Shown here: positions 44,090 through 52,693 of the stretch, one piece after another
How positions within the stretch are numbered: position 1 is the first letter of the stretch
Layout of the letters: every line of letters starts with the position of its first letter
From: Pseudoglutamicibacter cumminsii
GTDB lineage: Bacteria; Actinomycetota; Actinomycetes; Actinomycetales; Micrococcaceae
Length of the DNA stretch: 64,000 bases
Direction of reading: 5' to 3'
NCBI RefSeq assembly: GCF_016907775.1
Contig: NZ_JAFBCO010000001.1
Coordinates: 1,178,001 to 1,242,000 of the forward strand
Notes under the pieces: generated by a model
The model's database searches: none
The model's input: only the letters and a program-made list of their open reading frames with translations
What the model was told of the DNA's origin: nothing
Made by a program: the position numbers and the translations under genes

Positions 44090-46765
44090 ATGCGCGTCCT
44101 CCGGGCCATCCGTGCCTCCCTCGCCGCCGCGGCCATCGCGGCAACCACCTTCGCCACCGCATCGAGCATCACTGCGGCACTGACCCTCGGCGCGGCCCCT
44201 GCCTATGCAGGGCCGGATGACAGCCGCAGCGTGGAAACGAAAGCCCACATCGACGCTCCTAAGGTTTTCTGGAACAAGCAAGCTGGCACGTTCACGATCA
44301 ACTCGCAGTCCAATGGGAAAACGGTTCCGCTCGAAACCACCGCCAACTGGGTAGGCCGCGGCTACAACGACGACGGCAGCCAAAACTACACATTCCCCAT
44401 CACCGCAGACCCTCGCCTGGACTTCCTCGGCAAAGATGGCCAGCTGCTCTACATGGCGCCGCAAGTTCCAGGGCCAGGCAACAGCCCCATCTGGTCGGGC
44501 TTCGGAGCGGATACCGCGGTGCCCATCGAGCAGTTTCAGGACGGGAACTTCGCGTTGGAAATGGTCGGCTTCAACGGCCCCGGCCAGATGAACATGTTCA
44601 ACTACTCCACGTACGGCAGCCTGCCGGTCACGCGCCTGTTCTCTTCGCACGACAAGGTGTCCCGCACCGTCTGGCTGGACCCCGGCACGCACACGCACAA
44701 CATCACAACCTTCACCAAGCCGGGCCGCTACGAAGTCACGTTCGACGCCACCGCGCGCACAACCGACGGCAACTTCATCACCTCCAAGCCCACGACGCTC
44801 GTGTGGCGGGTAGGCGGAACCAACCCTGCCGATGAAAAGCTCGGAGACGTCCGCGCCGCATACAACAAGGCGGCCAGCGTCGGCGTTGCTGAGCCATCCG
44901 CGCCGAGCTTCACCATCGTCCCGCACGCCGGCAGTGAACTCGACGGCGACAAGAACCTCACCGACCTGACCTTCAACGCCGGCAGCAAGGACGCTGAGGG
45001 CACGGTGGTGTTCTACATCGACGGCTATCACCTCGCCGAGGTCCCGGTGAAGAACGGCACCGCGACGTGGAGCGAGATGATCGGCTCGCAGACCTCGAAC
45101 TTCCAGGCCGTGTTCGTGCCGACTAAGGGTGCGGCCCGCTGGATCAGCGCACCGCTGAGCGCCACCACGGGACAGAATGCCGTGTCCACGCAGGATGCCG
45201 GCCAGTTCCCTGAGGAAACCCCCGATGCGCCCGCCGGTGAGTTCTCGAAGGGTGAGGTCACGGTCGGTTCGCGTGATGTGTCCGTCACCGCACGGCCACA
45301 GAGCAAGAGCGACCTCATCAACATCGACACCAAGCCAGCCGACGACTCGCTGATCTATAACGTCACCGGCGGCTTCTATGAGGAAGGCTACGACGAGCCG
45401 ACCTGCCCCGTTGAAGGCGTGAGCGGCCCGGGCCGCCGCACCATCGTGGCCGACAGCGAGTACTGCAAGGGCGAAGGCTATTCGCTTCGCCTTACGCTGG
45501 AGCCGCAGCCGCGCGCTGCGATCGGCAACACGGACGTGATCGACCTCGGCCAGGTCAATGGCAAGGGTAAGACGGTTGAGACGCAGTTCTCCGGCGTCGG
45601 GGAAAGCACTGCGCCGGAGCCGGGCGAACCAGCACCGGGCGGCCCTGAGCCGAACCCGGGCGAAGGCGACGACGGGACCGACGGCTCCGACGGCGCGATC
45701 CTGGACACGCCTGTGACGATCAACAACGGCCACGTGGACTTGCGCGCCATGGAGGTAGACGGGAAGTTCTCGGTGGCGTTGGGTGATGATTCGCGTCAGC
45801 ACGCCAAGGAGTCGGTGCTCCGAACCATCAACTCGACGACCCTGGAGGTCACCAAGCTCGCGAAGGTCAAGCGTGAGGGCAACGTGCTGGCCGATGAGAG
45901 CTATGACGTGCTCGGCCCGAAGGGTAGCGAGCTGTATGTTTTGCCGCAGGGGCAGCAGCCGGGGCGTGTGTGGCCGGGCTTCTCGAGTGAGGCCCTGGAC
46001 CGCGTGAAGTACCCCGAGGGCGCAACCATGACGCTCACCCCGGTGAGCGCGCCTGAGGGCGGCAAGTGGTTCGCGTACACCGAGAACCTGGGCGCCATCA
46101 ACCGGATGTATGCCTCGAGTGAGAAAGCTTCCGACGTGCCGCTTCCTCCGGGAACCCACATGCACACCGCGTGGGCGTTCACTAAACCGGGCACCTACAC
46201 GATCGATGTGACGGCCCGCGCCAAGCAGTCCGGCGACGGCGAGCAGGGAGCCCAGGCCCGCAGTACTGCCGCAAATAACGATGGCGGGGAGGCTACCGCT
46301 GAAACGCAGCGGCTGACGTTCGTGGTCGAGAAGAAGTCCGCCACCGACGAACCTGGCGACACGGAACCTCCAGTGGAGGAGCCAACGGAAGAGCCGACGC
46401 CGGAAGATCCGACCGAGCAGCCGACGGATCAGCCAACGCCGGGCGAGCCGGGCGACGAGCCAACTGAGCAGCCGGGTGACGACGTGACGCCGGAGGAGCC
46501 AACCGAGGGAATGGCTCCGGGTCAGCCAGCCGACCCAACGCAACCGGGTGGCACCGACAACGCTGGTGCCACCGATAACGCCGGCACCCCATCGGAAGCC
46601 GGCGGCACAGACAACGCAACCACCCCATCGGACGCTGCCACTCCATCGGAGGCTGGGGGAGCGTTGGCCCGCACGGGGGCTGAGGTTGTGCCAGCCGCGT
46701 TGGCGGCCGTGACTGTTGTGGCGGGTATGGCGTTGTTGATGGTGATGCGCCGCCGACGTGCCTAA
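44090..46765 (+). CDS. Sortase-anchored surface protein with two choice-of-anchor M domains
   Basis: This 891-residue secreted protein has a signal peptide (about 1-40). Two related domains of the actinobacterial surface-anchored (choice-of-anchor M, TIGR03769-type) family follow: one near 45-245 with LDPGTHTHNITTFTKPGRY, the other near 545-720 with LPPGTHMHTAWAFTKPGTY. After a Pro/Glu/Thr-rich stalk come LARTG (859-863), a membrane helix and an Arg tail. Such proteins often accompany zinc/manganese-type ABC transporters and His-rich loops may bind metal. RBS AAGGAG precedes ATG 44090. A Zur-like box lies in the promoter. Its stop overlaps that of the next, convergent gene. Confidence 0.88.
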   Translation: MRVLRAIRASLAAAAIAATTFATASSITAALTLGAAPAYAGPDDSRSVETKAHIDAPKVFWNKQAGTFTINSQSNGKTVPLETTANWVGRGYNDDGSQNYTFPITADPRLDFLGKDGQLLYMAPQVPGPGNSPIWSGFGADTAVPIEQFQDGNFALEMVGFNGPGQMNMFNYSTYGSLPVTRLFSSHDKVSRTVWLDPGTHTHNITTFTKPGRYEVTFDATARTTDGNFITSKPTTLVWRVGGTNPADEKLGDVRAAYNKAASVGVAEPSAPSFTIVPHAGSELDGDKNLTDLTFNAGSKDAEGTVVFYIDGYHLAEVPVKNGTATWSEMIGSQTSNFQAVFVPTKGAARWISAPLSATTGQNAVSTQDAGQFPEETPDAPAGEFSKGEVTVGSRDVSVTARPQSKSDLINIDTKPADDSLIYNVTGGFYEEGYDEPTCPVEGVSGPGRRTIVADSEYCKGEGYSLRLTLEPQPRAAIGNTDVIDLGQVNGKGKTVETQFSGVGESTAPEPGEPAPGGPEPNPGEGDDGTDGSDGAILDTPVTINNGHVDLRAMEVDGKFSVALGDDSRQHAKESVLRTINSTTLEVTKLAKVKREGNVLADESYDVLGPKGSELYVLPQGQQPGRVWPGFSSEALDRVKYPEGATMTLTPVSAPEGGKWFAYTENLGAINRMYASSEKASDVPLPPGTHMHTAWAFTKPGTYTIDVTARAKQSGDGEQGAQARSTAANNDGGEATAETQRLTFVVEKKSATDEPGDTEPPVEEPTEEPTPEDPTEQPTDQPTPGEPGDEPTEQPGDDVTPEEPTEGMAPGQPADPTQPGGTDNAGATDNAGTPSEAGGTDNATTPSDAATPSEAGGALARTGAEVVPAALAAVTVVAGMALLMVMRRRRA

Positions 46766-47418
46766 GGCGTCTTGAGGTGAGCCTCGTCGTTCCCTTTCTT
46801 GCGAGGGGAGGCGCTCGTGGATGTGGTTTTCATTTTCGCGAGGAAGCCGCGCAGCGTGATGAGTACGCCGTAGATGACGGAATACAGAACCAGGCGGTAG
46901 AGGAACGTGAGGAAGTCGTTGATGTCGCGGAGCTCGTTGCCCTCTGCATCCACGATGATGTTGTCGGGGGTGACGGCTGTTTCGCCTTGGGTGGGGTGCT
47001 CGATGATGACGCTAGCGTAGAGGTATTCGCCCTCGTTGAGGAACAGTGCCTCAAACGGCGCGTTGTAGATCGGGTTGCCAGGGACGTCCGCGATCGCGCT
47101 GACGATGGCCCCGACTATGAACAGGAGGGTACCGAACACGGTCCACCCCTTGCATGGGAGGAGCAGTATGAGGAAGATCCCGAGGAGAATCCCTGATGCG
47201 ACCCACGGCACTTCCAACATCACTACGACCAGGAGCATGAACAGTTGCATCCCTAGGTAGAACAGCCCGAAGATCAGGAGTAATCCGAGGACGCCGAAGA
47301 TAATTCGGATCTGAGGCGGGACCTTCTTGAGAAGCCTGCGAGCCATCGGAGTTTTCGAAGTATTCGGTGCTTCTGGTGAGGTTGTCACAGCGACGTCCTT
47401 TATCTTCGGTGCAGTCAC
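46762..47418 (-). CDS. Membrane protein of unknown function, 218 residues
   Basis: The protein has a cytoplasmic N-terminus of about 35 residues and two or three hydrophobic helices close together (IIFGVLGLLLIFGLFYLGM, LFMLLVVVMLEVPWVASGILL, WTVFGTLLFIVGAIVSAIA). An extracytoplasmic loop of about 60 residues and a last helix near 170-195 follow, ending in a Lys/Ser-rich tail. I do not recognise the family. Its stop codon overlaps the stop of the convergent surface protein gene (shared CTAA at 46762-46765). No operon partner is visible. Confidence 0.7.
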   Translation of the reverse strand: MTAPKIKDVAVTTSPEAPNTSKTPMARRLLKKVPPQIRIIFGVLGLLLIFGLFYLGMQLFMLLVVVMLEVPWVASGILLGIFLILLLPCKGWTVFGTLLFIVGAIVSAIADVPGNPIYNAPFEALFLNEGEYLYASVIIEHPTQGETAVTPDNIIVDAEGNELRDINDFLTFLYRLVLYSVIYGVLITLRGFLAKMKTTSTSASPRKKGNDEAHLKTP

Positions 47419-47566
47419 CGCTTTCGCTGGTGGAACTGCAGGAACCTGACGCTAAGGTTAAAGGAAGTATCTTTTGAAATCACGTTAGCCGCCCATGGTG
47501 AACTGGTCAGCGACCGTCGGTGAACGGCAGGTGAACCCGGGGGTGGTGGGTTGACGTAGAAACGGA

Positions 47567-47604
47567 AGCGGGGGTTGTCGCGATGTATCGCGACAACCCC
47601 CGCT
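47567..47604. terminator. Hairpin behind the atoE remnant (copy 1 of 2)
   Basis: AGCGGGGGTTGTCGCGA (47567-47583) and its perfect complement (47588-47604) surround TGTA. The same 17-bp stem recurs at 49528-49565 behind the intact atoE-like gene, in the same orientation. Confidence 0.85.
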
Positions 47605-47615
47605 CGTGTGTTTAG

Positions 47616-47740
47616 TCAGCTACGTTGGAGACACAGCCTCGGGCTGGTGGGGTAGGCGAGCATGAAGCCCCACACCAGAACCGATACGGCGAAGATGATT
47701 TCGAGCGCGATGAGGATCAGGACCATGTAGTCCATCACGT
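47616..47740 (-). pseudogene. Remnant of the 3' end of an atoE-like transporter gene
   Basis: Read on the minus strand, this encodes RDVMDYMVLILIALEII then FAVSVLVWGFML. It aligns with the last part of the intact AtoE-like protein (RDVMGYLVLILVVLGII then YTISVLVWGFLLT), and the same hairpin follows. The remnant reads through the original stop position into a different C-terminus (AYPTSPRLCLQRS, stop 47616-47618). Nothing upstream resembles the rest of the transporter. A short ORF could start at ATG 47735, but there is no ribosome site, so it is best seen as a gene end left by duplication and deletion. Confidence 0.75.
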
Positions 47741-47889
47741 CACGAAAACGAAATAAAACCGAGGCGTAAAGGGTTCTTCGGTGCCAGGTGCGGTCACATC
47801 TGTAAAGTGATATAGGTCACAGGGTTTCCGGTTGGTGTGCCGAACGGGTGCAACTGCCGTAGCCAGGGCTTACTTCGCAGGAGACATCC

Positions 47890-49470
47890 ATGTCAGAACA
47901 CAACACTGAAACGAACACCTACCGCGCAACGGATTACCTCGTCATCGGCGCAGGATCAGCAGGCTCCGTCATCGCTCGCCGCCTCCTCGACGCCGGACAC
48001 ACTGTCACCGTCGTAGAAGCCGGCGGCCAGGACGCCAACCCGGACATCGACGATGTCTCCCGCCTTGGTCTGCTCTGGAGCGGGCCACACGACTGGGACT
48101 TCACCACCACCCCACAAGCCAACGCCGCCAACCAGCAGATCCAGATCCCGCGCGGCAAGGTCCTCGGTGGATCCCATGCACTCAACGCAACCATCTGGGT
48201 TCGCGGCGCTAAAGAAGACTTCGACGGCTGGGCCACCGAACACGGCTGCGCCGGCTGGTCCTGGAACGACGTCCTCCCATACTTCAAAGCCATCGAGAAC
48301 TATCCTGAAGGCGACCCGGAAACCCGCGGACACGACGGTCCGCTCGACGTCCGCACCGATTACTCTCGCCACCCCATCCAGCAGGCCATGTATGACGCGA
48401 CCGTCGCCGCCGGCGTCCCAGAGAACCCGGACTACAACTCCGGTGAGGAAGACGGCGTTGCATGGATGCAGCTGAACATCCGCGACAAGAAGCGCTTCAA
48501 CACGTGGCGTGCCTACCTCAAGCCCGAGGCCGACAACCCGAAGCTTCAGCTCATCACCAACGCAGAAGTCGAGACCCTGACCCTGGATGGCAACAAGGTG
48601 ACCGGCGCGCGGGTCATCGTGAACCACGACGGCGCTGAAGAGACGGTGGACCTTGTCGCAGGGGAGACGGTGCTCGCCGCGGGTGCGTTGGGTTCCCCGG
48701 TCGTACTGATGCGTTCGGGTATCGGACCGGCCCACCACTTGAAAGACGCTGGGGTCGATGTGGTGCACGACCTGCCAGGAGTCGGCCAGAACCTGCACGA
48801 CCACTTGCTTTCACCGGTGGTGTGCACCACCGAAAAAGAGCTGCCTCCCGTGGTTGAGGCCGCTGCTCAGGTGCACTTCTTTGCGAAGTCCTCACCTGAC
48901 CAGCCAGTGGTGGACACCCAGCCGATCTTCTTCAGCGTGCCTATGTATACGCGCCACGCCGCGTTCCCGATGACCGGCCCCGACGTCGGCTTCTCACTGT
49001 TGGCGGGGATTGTGCGGCCGAAGTCCCGCGGCTCCATCAAGCTCACCGGCCCAGGCGTCAAGGACCCATTGGAGATCGACCTCGCCGCCTACGAGCACCC
49101 TGACGACTTGGAGGCGATGAAGTTCTCGCTGCGCCAATGCCGCCAGATCGCGTCGCAACCACAACTCACCGAAGAATGGGGTGCCACCGAGCTGTATCCA
49201 GGACCTGAGGTCACCGATACTGACGCCGATCTTGAAGAGTACATTCGCGCAACCAGCACCACCTACCACCACCAGGTTGGAACCTGCGCGATGGGAACGG
49301 GCGAGGACGCCGTCGTGGACCCAGAAAGCTTCCGCGTCTACGGCGTTGACGGCCTGCGCGTTGCCGACGCAAGCATCATGCCAGTCGTGACCTCCGGCAA
49401 CACCAACGCACCATCCGTGATGATCGGCGAGAAAGCCGCAGCCCACATCACCGGCAAGCAACCGTTCTAG
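47890..49470 (+). CDS. GMC-family FAD oxidoreductase (choline oxidase/dehydrogenase-like)
   Basis: This 526-residue flavoenzyme has the ADP-binding VIGAGSAGSVIARRLLDAG near residue 16, the GMC signature region GGSHALNATIWVRGAKEDFDGWA and a second GMC signature (AAGALGSPVVLMRSGIGP). The C-terminal active-site pair is His in TTYHHQVGTCAMG and Asn in TSGNTNAPSVMIGEKAA. Closest in style are choline oxidases/dehydrogenases that make glycine betaine, but other alcohols are possible. RBS AGGAG precedes ATG 47890. It lies between a remnant and an intact fatty acid transporter gene; a BCCT-type betaine/choline transporter is encoded 11 kb away. Confidence 0.87.
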   Translation: MSEHNTETNTYRATDYLVIGAGSAGSVIARRLLDAGHTVTVVEAGGQDANPDIDDVSRLGLLWSGPHDWDFTTTPQANAANQQIQIPRGKVLGGSHALNATIWVRGAKEDFDGWATEHGCAGWSWNDVLPYFKAIENYPEGDPETRGHDGPLDVRTDYSRHPIQQAMYDATVAAGVPENPDYNSGEEDGVAWMQLNIRDKKRFNTWRAYLKPEADNPKLQLITNAEVETLTLDGNKVTGARVIVNHDGAEETVDLVAGETVLAAGALGSPVVLMRSGIGPAHHLKDAGVDVVHDLPGVGQNLHDHLLSPVVCTTEKELPPVVEAAAQVHFFAKSSPDQPVVDTQPIFFSVPMYTRHAAFPMTGPDVGFSLLAGIVRPKSRGSIKLTGPGVKDPLEIDLAAYEHPDDLEAMKFSLRQCRQIASQPQLTEEWGATELYPGPEVTDTDADLEEYIRATSTTYHHQVGTCAMGTGEDAVVDPESFRVYGVDGLRVADASIMPVVTSGNTNAPSVMIGEKAAAHITGKQPF

Positions 49471-49527
49471 GAGCGTTCTGTTCTAGAACCGTTCTGTTTT
49501 AGAACCTTTCTGGGGCGCAGACACAAA

Positions 49528-49565
49528 AGCGGGGGTTGTCGCGACGCATCGCGACAACCCCCGCT
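49528..49565. terminator. Hairpin behind the intact atoE-like gene (copy 2 of 2)
   Basis: It has the identical 17-bp stem to 47567-47604 with loop CGCA. On the minus strand it is followed by TTTTGTGTC, so it terminates the atoE-like gene. It also serves as a barrier for the convergent GMC gene. Confidence 0.88.
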
Positions 49566-49597
49566 TCGGTTAGCTCAGCCAGCCTCAGACTGGCGGG

Positions 49598-51124
49598 TTA
49601 GGTGAGGAGGAAACCCCACACCAGAACGGAAATCGTGTAGATGATTCCGAGCACCACGAGGATCAGCACCAGGTAGCCCATCACATCGCGCAGCTTCAGC
49701 CCAGAGATCGCGAGTGCGGGCAGGATCCAGAACGGCTGGATCATGTTGGTCCACTGGTCACCAATCTGAACGGCCATCGCCGTGGCCGCCTGGTCCGCGC
49801 CCAGCGCGGTGGCCGCTTCCGCCATCACCGGCCCCTGAACAGCGAACTGGCCGCCACCGGAAGGCATGAACAGGTTCAGGAAACCAGCGGAAATGAACGA
49901 CCAGAACGGCAGCGACTTCGCGGTTGCGAACGCACCGAACGCATCGGCGACAGCGACCGCCAAACCAGACGCACTCAAGATAGCCATGATGCCCGCATAG
50001 AACGGGTACTGGATGACGAGGCCAGAAATGATCTTGATGCCGTCATTCACGGCGTTAAGGAATGCCGATGGGCGCGCGAACAGCAAGATCGCGAGGAACA
50101 GCAGCAAAATGTTGACCATGTCCAGGTTCAGGTCGCCGCCACTGAGGAAGTAGCGGGCCACGTACACCATCGCGATCAACCCGAAACCAATGCCAATAAC
50201 CCGGGAATCATTCAACCGGCTAGCAATAGTAGGGGTCTCAACCTGCTTAGGTTTCGTCGAAACTGTTCCGAAAGCAGCCCTATTAATCTCACGAACCTTC
50301 GCTGGGTCCGTAGGGTGCAACAGCATGTTGAACAGCGGCAAAATAACGAGCGTTGCCAACGTCGTCAGCAACAATTGCGGGGTGAAAATCGTTTCCGAAA
50401 GCGGAATCACACCCACTTGTTTCTCCATAAAGCTGCCCGGCGTAGCCAACAGCAGCGGGACTGGAGCCGAAATCCCAAAACCAAATACAGCAAAACCTGA
50501 ATAGCCCGCGGCAATAGCGAGCGGATAATGCAAGCCCTTAACGTTCATCGCGAGCTTTTGCGCAACAATACCGCCCATCACCAGGCCGAAGCCCCAATTC
50601 AGCCAAGAACCAACACCAGCAACCACAGTTGCGGTGGCGATAGCGACGCGCGGCGAATAAATCTTAGAAGCCAAGCTGTCCAGGAAGCGATCCACCGGTG
50701 GTGTCTTCGCGAGCACATAACCCGACAACAGCACCAAAGTCATCTGCATTGAGAAGGCCAACAGGTCCCATAAACCTGCGCCCCAGTAATCGACAACCTT
50801 GAGTGGGCTAGTGCCTCGAACTATGACCGCTAAAGCCATCGTCGTGACTGTTAGGAATATTGCTATGACGAACGGATCGGGTAGATATCGATCCATCAGA
50901 TTCGAGAAGAATTGGACCGCCGCTTCAAGCGGCCCTCGTTTCTTCTTACCGGTCTGTAATTGGCTGGTCTTTAGTTGTGTGGATTCTGTCTGTGTTTGTA
51001 TTTCTGTTCGTGTTTGTGTTTCCGTTTGTGCGGATTGTGTCTGCGTTGTCTGCAAGCCATCTTCGTCTGGTTCGGCTTGCTTTTGACGCTTCCGCTTGAG
51101 GGTTAGAACCCCGTTTTTCATCAT
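49598..51124 (-). CDS. AtoE-type short-chain fatty acid transporter
   Basis: This 508-residue protein has about 12 hydrophobic helices and the AtoE/TIGR00366 pattern: FFSNLMDRYLPDPFVIAIFLTVTTM, SWLNWGFGLVMGGIVAQKLA, FLNLFMPSGGGQFAVQGPVM and QIGDQWTNMIQPFWILPALAISGL. Members import short-chain fatty acids such as butyrate or acetoacetate. The first 60 residues are unusual: basic (LKRKRQKQ), then a Thr/Gln/Glu-rich stretch (QTETQTRTEIQTQTEST), absent from typical members. The start is one of two adjacent Met codons. A remnant of a second copy lies 1.9 kb downstream beyond the GMC gene. Confidence 0.88.
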   Translation of the reverse strand: MMKNGVLTLKRKRQKQAEPDEDGLQTTQTQSAQTETQTRTEIQTQTESTQLKTSQLQTGKKKRGPLEAAVQFFSNLMDRYLPDPFVIAIFLTVTTMALAVIVRGTSPLKVVDYWGAGLWDLLAFSMQMTLVLLSGYVLAKTPPVDRFLDSLASKIYSPRVAIATATVVAGVGSWLNWGFGLVMGGIVAQKLAMNVKGLHYPLAIAAGYSGFAVFGFGISAPVPLLLATPGSFMEKQVGVIPLSETIFTPQLLLTTLATLVILPLFNMLLHPTDPAKVREINRAAFGTVSTKPKQVETPTIASRLNDSRVIGIGFGLIAMVYVARYFLSGGDLNLDMVNILLLFLAILLFARPSAFLNAVNDGIKIISGLVIQYPFYAGIMAILSASGLAVAVADAFGAFATAKSLPFWSFISAGFLNLFMPSGGGQFAVQGPVMAEAATALGADQAATAMAVQIGDQWTNMIQPFWILPALAISGLKLRDVMGYLVLILVVLGIIYTISVLVWGFLLT

Positions 51125-51393
51125 TCCCCCTAAGGGCTCGTTGAGTGTTGGTATTTACACACTTTCAACGCCGCGCGGCATCGCGTTAACGCCCGGCGAA
51201 GAGGCCCCCTTTCCGTAGCTACAAACTGGTATGCCGCGGACGTTGAGAAAGAGCGTATGCGCTGCGGGAGGGTGGGGCGACGAACATGACGAAATAAAAA
51301 CAGGGGCGTGCGAATTCCCGGACTGTGAAGTGGACGACGGACTTGTTCGCGTAACGTCACCCCGTGTTTCCCTGCAGGTGCTTGAATGGGTTC

Positions 51394-51624
51394 ATGAGCG
51401 AGAAACTGTTTGAACACGAATCCGAAGAGTCCATGAGCCGCGAGCAGGCCGCCGCCCGCCTGCGCGACCTAGCCGACGCGCTCGAACGCCAAAACAAAGT
51501 GCGCGTCCAGTCCGGCGAAACCGACGTCACCGTCGACGTACCCGACCATGTTGGTTACGAATACGAAATCGAAGTCAAACAAGGCGGAAAGTCGGAAATC
51601 GAAGTCAAGATCTTCTGGAAATAA
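51394..51624 (+). CDS. Amphi-Trp domain protein
   Basis: This small acidic protein of 76 residues matches the amphi-Trp domain pattern. An N-terminal helix (SMSREQAAARLRDLADALE) is followed by short beta strands (VRVQSGETDVTVDVPD, YEIEVKQGG) and ends in IEVKIFWK with the signature tryptophan. The domain occurs alone or fused in many bacteria and archaea and has no known biochemical role. ATG 51394 is used rather than an in-frame ATG at 51364, since the domain starts at MSEKLFEHESEE. Hairpins follow. Confidence 0.8.
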   Translation: MSEKLFEHESEESMSREQAAARLRDLADALERQNKVRVQSGETDVTVDVPDHVGYEYEIEVKQGGKSEIEVKIFWK

Positions 51625-51670
51625 TCCCGCCGGGGCTGCCCGCCTAAGCGACAGCCCCGCCTAAACACAA

Positions 51671-51711
51671 CGATGCCGCCGTGCACTGGAAACCAGTACA
51701 CGGCGGCATCG
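51671..51711. terminator. Bidirectional hairpin between amphi-Trp and FMN reductase genes
   Basis: CGATGCCGCCGTGCACTGG (51671-51689) pairs with its complement (51693-51711) with one mismatch. A smaller stem, CGGGGCTG/CAGCCCCG, lies at 51631-51659. The two genes converge here. Confidence 0.75.
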
Positions 51712-51749
51712 CTTGTCAGCGGCTTTTACGACCGCAACTGAAACTGAAG

Positions 51750-52316
51750 CTACGAACGCAGCGAGCGCATCGCGCCTTCAACGCGCTGCAGCTCTTCAAG
51801 CATCGTCTTCGCGGCGGCTACGTGATCCTCGGTGGCGACGAACTCGCCGTCCTTGAGGTGCTTGCCGAAACCATGCAACGCCACCTGCTCCGTGAGCGGG
51901 AACAGCTTGAGCGTGGACGTGATCGGCTTCAACGTCTGCACTGCACGCATACCGCCGGAAGCGCCACCGTAGCTGACAAAACCAAGCGGCTTGTAGTGCC
52001 ACTCAATCCACAGGTAATCCAGCGCGTTCTTGATCGCGGCAGGGAAACCGAAGTTGTATTCCGGCATCACAAACACAAACGCGTCCGAACCATCCACGAG
52101 CTCCGACCACTTCTTGGTGTGCTCATGCTGGTAATCATGCAGGCGCGGATGCTTCGGCTCGTCCATCATCGGCAAGTTGATCTCGCCGAGGTCAGCAACC
52201 TGAACCTCAAACTCGCCATGCTCGCGCGCCACCTTCTCAAACCACCGCCCGATCGGCAACGCCTTACGGCCTGGTCGGGTACTAGCAATCACGATGGTCA
52301 ATGTCGGCTTAGCCAC
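51750..52316 (-). CDS. NADPH-dependent FMN reductase (flavodoxin-fold)
   Basis: This 188-residue protein has the flavodoxin-like FMN-binding pattern: IVIASTRPGRKALPIGRWF (phosphate loop), VFVMPEYNFGFPAAIKNALDYL, the diagnostic PEYN segment, and SYGGASGGMRAV. It should reduce FMN, quinones or azo/chromate-like acceptors with NADPH. The start is GTG 52316, because GGAGG lies eight bases upstream; a longer frame from 52418 has no site. A TGTCCA-G-TGGACA palindrome lies 30 bases upstream in the promoter, suggesting control by a redox-sensing regulator encoded elsewhere. Confidence 0.87.
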   Translation of the reverse strand: MAKPTLTIVIASTRPGRKALPIGRWFEKVAREHGEFEVQVADLGEINLPMMDEPKHPRLHDYQHEHTKKWSELVDGSDAFVFVMPEYNFGFPAAIKNALDYLWIEWHYKPLGFVSYGGASGGMRAVQTLKPITSTLKLFPLTEQVALHGFGKHLKDGEFVATEDHVAAAKTMLEELQRVEGAMRSLRS

Positions 52317-52345
52317 GAAGCATCCTCCAAAAGATCTTTGACATT

Positions 52346-52358
52346 TGTCCAGTGGACA
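52346..52358. promoter_or_regulatory. Palindromic operator candidate upstream of the FMN reductase
   Basis: TGTCCAGTGGACA is a perfect palindrome with a one-base centre, embedded in ACATTTGTCC-AGT-GGACATTTT. It lies 30-42 bases before the reductase start, where a -10/-35 region is expected. Confidence 0.5.
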
Positions 52359-52511
52359 TTTTAGGTGAGGGGTCGCGGCATGCTTCCACACACTTCCACG
52401 GCCTAAAGCTTTTCCCACTACACGTGAAGCACCTCACACGACACAGTGGATAACACCAAGGACCACACCACAGGCCAACACCTGGGTGAACCTCGTGAAA
52501 GGAGCAGAATC

Positions 52512-52670
52512 ATGCTCACCAAAATCAAAAACAGCCTCGCCAACACCCGCGCTTGGGGCATGAACATGCTCGCCAGCGAAACCCGGATCATCCGCCTCAA
52601 CCACCGCGGACCACACAAAACCACACACTGCCCGGAATCCAACGAAGCCTGGGCCGGCTGGGCTGTGTAA
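52512..52670 (+). CDS. Possible small protein, 52 residues
   Basis: ATG 52512 follows GAAAGGAGC with good spacing, and a strong terminator lies 24 bases after the stop, so this is a well-formed small transcription unit. The product has a basic N-terminus (MLTKIKNSLANTRAWGMNM), then NHRGPHKTTHCPESNEAWAGW. It has no membrane helix. I do not recognise it. It could also be a small RNA gene with a chance frame. Confidence 0.45.
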   Translation: MLTKIKNSLANTRAWGMNMLASETRIIRLNHRGPHKTTHCPESNEAWAGWAV

Positions 52671-52693
52671 CACTCCAACGCCAACAAACATTA

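Noticed and set aside
44069-46543. A long open frame on the minus strand across the surface protein gene
   Set aside because: It is opposite a well-supported gene with signal peptide, domains and LARTG; it has no recognisable domain and reflects GC-rich codon third positions.
47616-47735. A real 39-residue small membrane protein gene
   Set aside because: Its sequence and following terminator match the end of the nearby atoE-like gene and it lacks a ribosome site, so a remnant is the simpler reading.
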